Shown piece after piece: positions 8,490 to 13,111 of a stretch of 13,111 bases of DNA (the first letter of the stretch is position 1; every line of letters begins with the position of its first letter). The position numbers and the translations under genes were made by a program. The stretch is from Candidatus Pacearchaeota archaeon (lineage in GTDB: Archaea; Nanobdellota; Nanobdellia; Pacearchaeales; GW2011-AR1), in assembly GCA_016181905.1 (NCBI GenBank), contig JACOYM010000090.1:1-13111 (forward strand), written 5' to 3'. A model generated the notes under the pieces. It was not told the origin of the DNA. It ran no database searches and saw only the letters and a list, made by a program, of their open reading frames with translations.

Positions 8490-8866
8490 ATGGGCTTAAT
8501 GAGCGCAAGAAAATTGAAGAAGGCAAGAAAAAAGCTTAGATGGAACAACAGGAAGTACAAGGTTAAGAAGCTTGGGCTATTTGAAAAATCTGACCCATTA
8601 AAGGGGAAAAACCAGGCAAAGGGAATTGTGCTGAGCAAGGTGCAAAAAGAGGCAAAACAGCCGAACTCTGCCATGAGAAAATGCTGCAGGGTTCAGTTGA
8701 TTAAGAATTCATAGACGAGCATGATGAAGTCATCATAGAAAGGATAGGCGGAAAGCAGGGCAGAAGCAAGGGTGATATTCCAGGAGTCAGGTTTCAGGTT
8801 ATAAAGGTAAATGACCAGCCCCTCAGGTTATTGGTTAAGGGCAAGATAGAAAAGGGAAGGAGATAA
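8490..8866 (+). pseudogene. rps12: Ribosomal protein S12 (uS12), internally deleted and frameshifted
   Basis: The first fragment (8490-8714, 74 codons) is normal archaeal uS12: SARKLKKARKKLRWNNRKYK, KSDPLKG, GIVLSKVQKEAKQPNSAMRK and CRVQLIKN, then one Ser and a TAG. From 8708, in another frame, the protein resumes with FIDEHDEVIIERIGG, GDIPGVRFQVIKVN and LVKGKIEKGRR, ending at TAA 8864-8866. Family consensus has about 15 residues between LIKN and FIDEHD (the segment around the PGDGA motif). These are missing, and the join is one base short, giving about 46 bp lost. uS12 sits in the small-subunit decoding centre and is essential, so an assembly or sequencing error is the likeliest cause. A real lesion with another copy elsewhere cannot be excluded. 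The join lies at GAATTC (8705-8710). The intact end overlaps the next gene's Shine-Dalgarno. Confidence 0.9.
8858..8863 (+). promoter_or_regulatory. Shine-Dalgarno AGGAGA at the rps12 stop
   Basis: AGGAGA ends immediately before the rps12 TAA and lies 4 bases before the ATG of the 111-aa gene at 8868. It matches the archaeal anti-Shine-Dalgarno well and fixes that start. The arrangement implies translational coupling. An identical AGGAGATAAAA junction recurs before rps7 at 9195. Confidence 0.7.
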
Positions 8867-8867
8867 A

Positions 8868-9203
8868 ATGAAAGCAGAAATGAATTATCTAGAAGTGGAA
8901 GCAGACTGGCATTGCTACCGGAATAGGGCAAATGAAGAAGAATTAGGCTCTTTTTTAAAAGGGGATATTGAAGAGAGGGTGAATGTTTTAAAAAAGCTTA
9001 AGCCAAAAGAGTACATAGTTATAAAAGAAATTAGAGCAGACCAAAATCAAAGAATATTAGAAGCATATTTAGATGAGCTAAAAGAAAAAGGATTAGAGAT
9101 TAGCAAATTTGGTGAATGCAAAACAAAATATAATTTCATAATTACCCAACCAAAAGAAGTTTGGCAGGATACAGATAGAAAATTAGTAATATTCAGGAGA
9201 TAA
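8868..9203 (+). CDS. Unrecognised 111-aa protein inserted between rps12 and rps7
   Basis: I do not recognise this protein. It is soluble-looking and charged, with no signal peptide or membrane segment. It has an N-terminal LEVEADWHCYRNRANEEELG, predicted helices (GDIEERVNVLKKLK and QRILEAYLDELKEKGLEI), strands (YIVIKEI, YNFIITQP, KLVIFRR) and two Cys (16 and 84). The alternating pattern suggests a small alpha/beta fold, without further support. The start is chosen because AGGAGA lies 4 bases upstream; a second Met is at codon 5. Leucine is mostly TTA/CTA here, whereas flanking ribosomal genes favour CTT/TTG/CTG, hinting at a different origin. It is translationally linked to both neighbours and is probably expressed with ribosomal proteins. 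Confidence 0.8.
   Translation: MKAEMNYLEVEADWHCYRNRANEEELGSFLKGDIEERVNVLKKLKPKEYIVIKEIRADQNQRILEAYLDELKEKGLEISKFGECKTKYNFIITQPKEVWQDTDRKLVIFRR
9195..9200 (+). promoter_or_regulatory. Shine-Dalgarno AGGAGA before rps7
   Basis: AGGAGA immediately precedes the TAA of the 111-aa gene and lies 5 bases before the rps7 ATG at 9206. It copies the junction at 8858-8868 almost exactly and supports 9206 over the second ATG two codons later. Confidence 0.65.
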
Positions 9204-9205
9204 AA

Positions 9206-9793
9206 ATGCTAATGAAAATATTTAACATATATGACATAAGCATGGTTAAAGTAGATGACCCTGGCTTAAAGAGATATATTAATCTTGACGCCAAGCTTAT
9301 ATTGAAAAGCCATGGAAGGGCAAGGGAGAGGTTCAGCAAGGCAAAGGTGAATATTGTTGAAAGGCTTGCTAATCTTGTGGCAGTTCCAGGGCACAGGGGC
9401 AAGAAGCATAAAATAATCAAGAGTGATGCAAGCGGGAAATACAGCAGGAATGTGAAGGTTGTCCTTGAGGCATTCAAAATACTTGAGAAGAATGGAAATC
9501 CTGTCCAGATTTTTGTCAAGGGAATAGAAAATTCCTCTCCCAGGGATGAAGTAACAGTCATAGAGTATGGCGGGGCAAGATACCCCCAGGCTGTTGATAT
9601 CTCGCCATCAAGAAGATTAAGCCTTGCCTTGAGGAATATTGTTCATGGCGCAAGCGACAAGGCATTCAACAAGAAGAAAAGGATGTCAGAGGCGCTTGCT
9701 TCTGAGATATTGCTTGCTAGCCAGAATTCTCCTGAGAGCTTTGCTGTGCAGAAAAGGTATGAGACAGAAAAGCAGGCTGATGCGGCGAGGTAA
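9206..9793 (+). CDS. rps7: Ribosomal protein S7 (uS7)
   Basis: This 195-aa uS7 of archaeal length binds the 3' major domain of 16S rRNA and shapes the E-site/head of the small subunit. Recognisable segments are INLDAKLILKSHGRARERFS, KAKVNIVERLAN, the basic HRGKKHK, NVKVVLEAFKILEKNGNPVQ, the Arg-rich YPQAVDISPSRRLSLALRNI and the C-terminal KKKRMSEALASEILLAS followed by SFAVQKRYETEKQADAAR. The start at 9206 is supported by a Shine-Dalgarno 5 bases upstream. It closes the plus-strand cluster. In many archaea a translation elongation factor gene (fusA or tuf) follows, but here the next gene converges from the other strand. Confidence 0.96.
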   Translation: MLMKIFNIYDISMVKVDDPGLKRYINLDAKLILKSHGRARERFSKAKVNIVERLANLVAVPGHRGKKHKIIKSDASGKYSRNVKVVLEAFKILEKNGNPVQIFVKGIENSSPRDEVTVIEYGGARYPQAVDISPSRRLSLALRNIVHGASDKAFNKKKRMSEALASEILLASQNSPESFAVQKRYETEKQADAAR

Positions 9794-9973
9794 GGATAAA
9801 TTTCTATTTATGTTAATTTCAGTTGAATTTTCACTTAATATAGCAAGCTTAGAACACCTCATTTTCATGATATCGCATAAAATAACTAATTATAAAAATT
9901 TATCTAGATAAGAGGATTCTCCACTCTAAAAAATACTTTGATAACACAGAAATTGATACTCTTTTATGAAAAT
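9794..9973. other. Convergent intergenic region between rps7 and nuclease-like gene
   Basis: This 180-bp AT-rich spacer separates converging transcripts and should contain termination sites for both. It contains a perfect 12-bp palindrome, TTATCTAGATAA (9900-9911), and several short T/A runs. No coding sequence, RNA gene or convincing GC-rich hairpin is visible. Confidence 0.4.
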
Positions 9974-10525
9974 TTAATAAAATATCTCGTTCGTTTTTCT
10001 GACATATTTTAAGATGATATTTCTATTTTTATTTTTAAAAGGACTATACCCTACATCTAGATTATTAAAACAATCTTCGTGAGGACTATGGATGACATAT
10101 TCTGCTTTTGCTATTGAAATTGCCCCGGGTTCAACCAAAACAACCCAAGATTCAGGAAATTCTGCTATATCTTTAGGGTCAATTTCTCCAGATTTTCTAT
10201 ATTTTACTTCTATAAGATAAGCACGATTTGTTTCTTTATCAACTATCAAAAAATCTGGAATACTTCTAATTAACTCTCCTGCCTGACCTCTTAACAAATT
10301 ATCTCTCTTTGCAAATTGGGGTAATATGTGCTCGTAACCGAATGGAACAACAAGAAATCCCAAATCTTCCATCATCTCCTTAACTAAATTTTCAGAATTT
10401 TCTTTAACTGCAGTTTTATACCTGTCAAATTCTCCATATTTCATGATACTATAAGCTGAGTGAAGCTTAAAAATTTGACTCTTTGGTTTTCCCGAGGCAT
10501 CATTGCAATAAAATGTAATCCGCAA
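9974..10525 (-). CDS. PD-(D/E)XK nuclease-like protein
   Basis: The 183-aa reading frame (from a TTG at 10525) carries a PD-(D/E)XK signature: P90-D91-F92 in SIPDFLIVD, then E106-V107-K108 in AYLIEVKYRK, preceded by a helix with Glu (ENLVKEMMEDLGF). This is the metal-binding core of restriction-enzyme-like and Holliday-junction-resolvase-like nucleases. I cannot assign the substrate. The start is doubtful: no Shine-Dalgarno precedes the TTG, and the frame is open upstream to 10583, overlapping the end of the zinc-ribbon gene. The upstream codons (HSPKYL before RITFY) look coding. An ATG at 10554 preceded by GGGAAGAGA would join this frame if the C-run read on the minus strand (forward 10532-10536) had six Cs, not five. 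No methyltransferase or toxin partner is nearby. Confidence 0.75.
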   Translation of the reverse strand: MRITFYCNDASGKPKSQIFKLHSAYSIMKYGEFDRYKTAVKENSENLVKEMMEDLGFLVVPFGYEHILPQFAKRDNLLRGQAGELIRSIPDFLIVDKETNRAYLIEVKYRKSGEIDPKDIAEFPESWVVLVEPGAISIAKAEYVIHSPHEDCFNNLDVGYSPFKNKNRNIILKYVRKTNEIFY

Positions 10526-10566
10526 GTATTTGGGGGAATGAACATCAATCGCATTCTCTTCCCTCT

Positions 10567-10779
10567 TTACTTTTTCTGAAAATTAGTTTTTGTCCCGCAT
10601 TCCGGGCAGAATTTTTCCTCGCCTGAGAGAATAGATTTGCAGTTTTCGCATGCTGGCTGTTCCTTTTTCCTCTCTATTATTGTCTTGTAATTTGCCTTTC
10701 CTCCAGACACCAGCCTTGAAAAGGCATCCTCCACAGATTCTACTGACTGCAATCTCCTCAAATCAAGACAGCTGCCCAT
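10567..10779 (-). CDS. Small zinc-ribbon protein
   Basis: This 70-aa protein has a C-terminal zinc ribbon, CENCKSILSGEEKFCPECG (Cys pairs at about 44/47 and 58/61), of the double-knuckle type common in archaeal small proteins. It probably binds one Zn2+ and mediates protein or nucleic-acid contacts. The N-terminal 40 residues (LRRLQSVESVEDAFSRLVSG, then KANYKTIIERKKEQ) look helical and have no family I recognise. The start is supported by AGGTG (10788-10792) 8 bases upstream, complementary to the 16S 3' end. It lies just upstream of the nuclease-like gene on the same strand, and the two frames may nearly abut, so co-expression is likely. It is separated from the nitroreductase stop by 113 bp with TATA-like sequence. 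Confidence 0.8.
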   Translation of the reverse strand: MGSCLDLRRLQSVESVEDAFSRLVSGGKANYKTIIERKKEQPACENCKSILSGEEKFCPECGTKTNFQKK

Positions 10780-10787
10780 TGCATGAA

Positions 10788-10792
10788 CACCT
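10788..10792 (-). promoter_or_regulatory. Shine-Dalgarno of the zinc-ribbon gene
   Basis: Minus-strand AGGTG, 8 bases before the ATG at 10779, is fully complementary to the CACCT at the archaeal 16S 3' end. It decides this start over the out-of-frame ATG five bases upstream. Confidence 0.55.
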
Positions 10793-10847
10793 AAGGTTTT
10801 CTTTGCTAACTTTCCATTTATTTAGTATTTATCTTAATCTGTTTTTT

Positions 10848-10859
10848 TATTTTTAAATC
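10848..10859 (-). promoter_or_regulatory. Candidate TATA box upstream of the zinc-ribbon gene
   Basis: Minus-strand GATTTAAAAATA lies about 70 bp before the zinc-ribbon start. With normal spacing the transcript would start near 10826, leaving room for the Shine-Dalgarno. The region is AT-rich and the call is weak. Confidence 0.25.
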
Positions 10860-10892
10860 TTTTTATGAATTTAGCCCCCTGCAAAAAGATGA

Positions 10893-11555
10893 CTAAACAA
10901 ATTTCCTCGCCTTCTTCAGCGATATCCTCGGATGAGCCTTTCTTTCAAGTGCTTTTTTAGCGGGGTAACCTAACTGGATTCCAGAGATTAATTGATATGT
11001 TAATGGAATTTTAAATTCTTTGTAGAACTCATTTTTTAGTTTATCAAAATTCATAAGAAATTTAATTCCGTCTTTCACTCTGGTTCCCAGCCCTTTTTCA
11101 TGGGCAATTAACAGAAAATTTTGCATTGCCATTGCAGAACTTGTCTTGACAGAGTCATCTGCAATTTTTTCTATTTGTTTGTTTTTAGCAAATTTGATTG
11201 CTTGTGAAAATAATGGCGCATTATAGGGCCTTGCAAATACTAAAATATATGCCGGAGCTTCATCAAATTTACCATAATTGGAGAAAAAACTTAATAGCCG
11301 GGCATAAATACTGCCCATAATCTTATGTTCCTTCTTTAAGGACTGGTTTGTATATTCATATCCTTTCTGAATATAGGAGTTTAGCTTCTCTTTTGATTTT
11401 TTCGTATGAAAAACTAAAAAAAACCATGGTTGCGTATTACAACTTGAGGGCGCATAACCAGAAACAGAAATTAGCTCGTCTATTAATTCAAGAGGAACTT
11501 TTTTGCCAGTGAAGGAAGAAATGCTCCTTCTATTCTTGATTATGTTTTTTATCAT
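10893..11555 (-). CDS. Nitroreductase-family FMN protein
   Basis: This 220-aa protein (from the ATG at 11555) of the nitroreductase/FMN-reductase fold is usually an NAD(P)H-dependent dimeric flavoenzyme. Landmarks: IKNRRSISSFTGKKVP at the N-terminus (the RRS binds FMN phosphate), APSSCNTQPWFF (about 35-46, flavin pocket), SSAMAMQNFLLIAHEKGLGT (about 140-160, the family's A-x-QN-x-x-L-x-A-x-x-x-GLGT motif), GIQLGYP near 195 and a basic C-terminus. The frame extends to an ATG at 11612, but the shorter start is preferred. A good BRE/TATA box ends inside that extension and its centre is 26 bp before 11555, giving a leaderless transcript, and family members begin just before the RRS motif. The substrate cannot be inferred: subfamilies include nitroaromatic reduction, dehalogenation and cofactor synthesis. 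Confidence 0.9.
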   Translation of the reverse strand: MIKNIIKNRRSISSFTGKKVPLELIDELISVSGYAPSSCNTQPWFFLVFHTKKSKEKLNSYIQKGYEYTNQSLKKEHKIMGSIYARLLSFFSNYGKFDEAPAYILVFARPYNAPLFSQAIKFAKNKQIEKIADDSVKTSSAMAMQNFLLIAHEKGLGTRVKDGIKFLMNFDKLKNEFYKEFKIPLTYQLISGIQLGYPAKKALERKAHPRISLKKARKFV

Positions 11556-11575
11556 TGCATGCTTATAGGCCCAGC

Positions 11576-11592
11576 TTTTTATAAACTCTTCG
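11576..11592 (-). promoter_or_regulatory. BRE/TATA promoter of the nitroreductase gene
   Basis: Minus-strand CGAAGAGTTTATAAAAA is an excellent archaeal BRE (CGAAGAG) plus TATA box (TTTATAAA). The TATA centre is about 26 bp from the ATG at 11555, predicting a leaderless mRNA. It shows that an ordinary TBP/TFB promoter sits right next to the sigma-like gene. Confidence 0.6.
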
Positions 11593-11618
11593 CCGGCTAT
11601 AGCAAATGACATTAATTT

Positions 11619-11680
11619 TTTGCCGATTTTTATGTTATTTCCTATTCGGCAAAGGCGCTTTTTGGCAGATTATCTGCGCC
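11619..11680 (-). terminator. Cluster of inverted repeats after the sigma-like gene
   Basis: Just after the sigma-like stop (11683-11685) there are three nested or adjacent inverted repeats. GCAGAT/ATCTGC with a 1-nt centre occupies 11665-11677. GGCGC (11654-11658) pairs with GCGCC (11676-11680), sharing bases with the first stem. An 8-bp perfect stem, TTTGCCGA (11619-11626) with TCGGCAAA (11646-11653), has a 19-nt loop. They could terminate the sigma-like transcript or bind a regulator upstream of the nitroreductase promoter. The position favours termination, but no long U-tract follows. Confidence 0.4.
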
Positions 11681-11682
11681 CT

Positions 11683-13095
11683 TTAGCTAAGGCTCGCGCC
11701 CTCGGAGCGTATGCCCTTGTCTTCCATACCTTTTAGTTCTCTAATCCCCTTTGCAAGTTTTAATTTCCTGCATGCGCTCTTTTGTATTTGGTCAGCCCTT
11801 TGTCTGCTTAATTTAAAATGATTGCTTGCCTCTTCAAATGTCTTGTCGTAACCATCCCTTAAATACATATAGTTAATTACCTCTTTTTCCTGCTTAGTTA
11901 ATGAACTATTTGCAACTATAAGTGGAAGTTTCTCTTTTAGAATATTCTTATCTGCTATTTCATCCTGCATAATTAATCTTTCATCTTTGATTAAAATGCC
12001 AAACTCCCCCTCTCCATCTTCTCCTACCGGCTCATTAAAGGAAATAGGCTGCCTAATTATCTTTTGTATGTTATATACCTGGTCAATTGATACCTTCATT
12101 TCTTTGGCAATTTCTTTGGCTGCAGGAGTATCTTCAGATTGTTGAGTTAGTTTTTCATAAGCTTTTTTGTATTTACATATCAATTCCCACATATGAATGG
12201 GGATTGTTACATCTTCCCGAATATTATACACCCCCCTAATGATTTTTTGCATAATCCACCAAGGCGCATATGTGCTAAATTTATATCCTTTTTTGTAATC
12301 AAACTGGTCAACTGCTGTCATCAAGCCGAGATTTCCTTCTTCAATAAGCTCATCAAAAGAATAATTATACCGCATAAAGCCTTTGGCAACAGAAACAACA
12401 AGCCTCAAATTAGCTTCAATCATGTCATTCATGTATCCTTGCCTCTTTTTTTGAGCAAGCCTTAAATTTTCCACAAAATTGGCATATTCTTTTCGATTTT
12501 CTGAATGCCCATTAGAACTATGTTTCTTTTCAGCGACAGAATTTGCATATTCTTTTTGATTTTTTGAATGCTTATTTAAACTATTGCTCTTTTCAGCGAC
12601 AGAATTTATAATATCATCTATTGATTCTGTTTTTAATGGAATCTCTTTTAAAATGTTTAATATCCCCTCTTTTATCTCTGCAATCTTTTCTTCTGAATTT
12701 TTATGTTTATCTTTATATTCTTTCAATTCAATTATTCTTTTATTTCTTCTCCTTATCCTATTTAATTGTTTTTTAGTTTCCTCGCAAAGCCTTTCCCACC
12801 TCTCAGCCCTGTAAAATCTTGATGCGCCCCCGTTAGATGCAAACCCTGATATCTTGTCTATGCAATGCTCAAGGTCATAATCAATTAACAGGCTTAATAT
12901 TCTCTCTTTTGCATATTCTTTGTTTTTGGCTATCTCAATCTCTTCATCTTTAGTTAGAAGGGGGATTCTGCCTATGCTGTTTAGGTATGTTCTAATGGGA
13001 TTGTATGGTGAATCGCCCATCTTATTCCCCCCATCATAAGAAGGCCTGATTAAACCGCCATTATCCCCCTCATTTGATGTTAAGATATTTTCCAA
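11683..13095 (-). CDS. Sigma-70 family RNA polymerase sigma factor in an archaeal context
   Basis: This 470-aa protein shows sigma-70 regions in order. Region 1.2 is NPIRTYLNSIGRIPLLTKDE (about 32-51). A long charged insertion follows (about 62-220). Region 2 (about 222-302) starts MIEANLRLVVSVAK, then ELIEEGNLGLMTAVDQFDY, YKFSTYAPWWIMQKI and TIPIHM. Region 3 (303-350) and a 3.2-like finger (GEGEFGILIKDE) come next, then region 4 (about 399-450) with LTKQEKEVINYMY and the helix-turn-helix TFEEASNHFKLSRQRADQIQ. Core-binding residues of region 2.2, the melting aromatics (Y271, F273, Y276, WW279-280) and the extended -10 pair H301/E304 are kept; region 1.1 is absent. Residues 163-205 are two 21-aa repeats. 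The TTG start at 13095 has no clear ribosome site and the frame is open to the edge, so the 5' end may be incomplete; M26 is an alternative. Its role with an archaeal polymerase is unknown. Confidence 0.95.
   Translation of the reverse strand: MENILTSNEGDNGGLIRPSYDGGNKMGDSPYNPIRTYLNSIGRIPLLTKDEEIEIAKNKEYAKERILSLLIDYDLEHCIDKISGFASNGGASRFYRAERWERLCEETKKQLNRIRRRNKRIIELKEYKDKHKNSEEKIAEIKEGILNILKEIPLKTESIDDIINSVAEKSNSLNKHSKNQKEYANSVAEKKHSSNGHSENRKEYANFVENLRLAQKKRQGYMNDMIEANLRLVVSVAKGFMRYNYSFDELIEEGNLGLMTAVDQFDYKKGYKFSTYAPWWIMQKIIRGVYNIREDVTIPIHMWELICKYKKAYEKLTQQSEDTPAAKEIAKEMKVSIDQVYNIQKIIRQPISFNEPVGEDGEGEFGILIKDERLIMQDEIADKNILKEKLPLIVANSSLTKQEKEVINYMYLRDGYDKTFEEASNHFKLSRQRADQIQKSACRKLKLAKGIRELKGMEDKGIRSEGASLS
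12482..12607 (-). repeat. Two tandem 63-bp repeats inside the sigma-like gene
   Basis: Units 12482-12544 and 12545-12607 differ at 9 of 63 positions (about 86% identical) and encode two in-frame 21-residue copies of the pattern NSVAEKxxSxNxHSxNxKEYA. They lie in the insertion between regions 1.2 and 2. The KEYA core also occurs once near residue 59, where the DNA shares GCATATTCTTT. Confidence 0.9.
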
Positions 13096-13111
13096 ACCTG
13101 CATTTGCATAA

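Noticed and set aside
8703..8714. Programmed frameshift rescuing rps12
   Set aside because: A frameshift alone cannot restore the missing 15 or so conserved residues, and the site (AAGAATTCAT) is not a slippery sequence.
9900..9911. Perfect palindrome TTATCTAGATAA as an operator or attachment site
   Set aside because: It is a short, AT-rich single copy between convergent genes with no second half-site or mobile gene nearby.

Overview
The window comes from an archaeon, most likely an uncultivated small-genome DPANN-type lineage (Woesearchaeota/Pacearchaeota-like). That placement is an inference from the archaeal RNA polymerase subunits, the BRE/TATA-type promoters, the AT-rich composition, the many short reduced proteins and the company the genes keep. 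No rRNA or tRNA gene is present to confirm it.

Layout. Bases 1-355 hold the 5' part of a minus-strand gene that runs off the left edge. Its N-terminus resembles the YwgA/Panacea-like fold, and it has a TATA box about 25 bp before its ATG. Bases 356-545 are a divergent promoter region. Bases 546-9793 are one plus-strand transcription/translation cluster in the classical archaeal order: rpoH, rpoB, rpoA (A' and A'' fused in one chain), rpl30e, nusA, rps12, an unrecognised 111-aa gene, rps7. Bases 9974-13095 hold four minus-strand genes converging on that cluster. In transcription order they are a sigma-70 family protein (open to the right edge), a nitroreductase-family flavoprotein, a small zinc-ribbon protein and a PD-(D/E)XK nuclease-like protein.

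The most striking feature is the sigma-70 family gene (11683-13095). It has recognisable regions 1.2, 2, 3 and 4 and lies about 2 kb from a purely archaeal RNA polymerase operon. Archaea normally initiate with TBP/TFB, and sigma factors are a bacterial hallmark, although sigma-like genes have been reported before from single-cell genomes of uncultured archaea. The protein keeps most residues that in bacteria touch the beta-prime clamp helices and the -10 element. It lacks region 1.1 and carries a long, charged, internally repeated insertion between regions 1.2 and 2. Its nearest neighbour, the nitroreductase gene, has a good archaeal BRE/TATA promoter, so both initiation vocabularies may coexist here.

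Second, rps12 is broken. About 46 bp of the universally conserved middle of uS12 is missing and the frame shifts, leaving two fragments in different frames. For an essential single-copy gene this is probably an assembly or sequencing error, but it needs reads to settle. Third, a gene of different codon use sits between rps12 and rps7, where archaeal operons normally have nothing.
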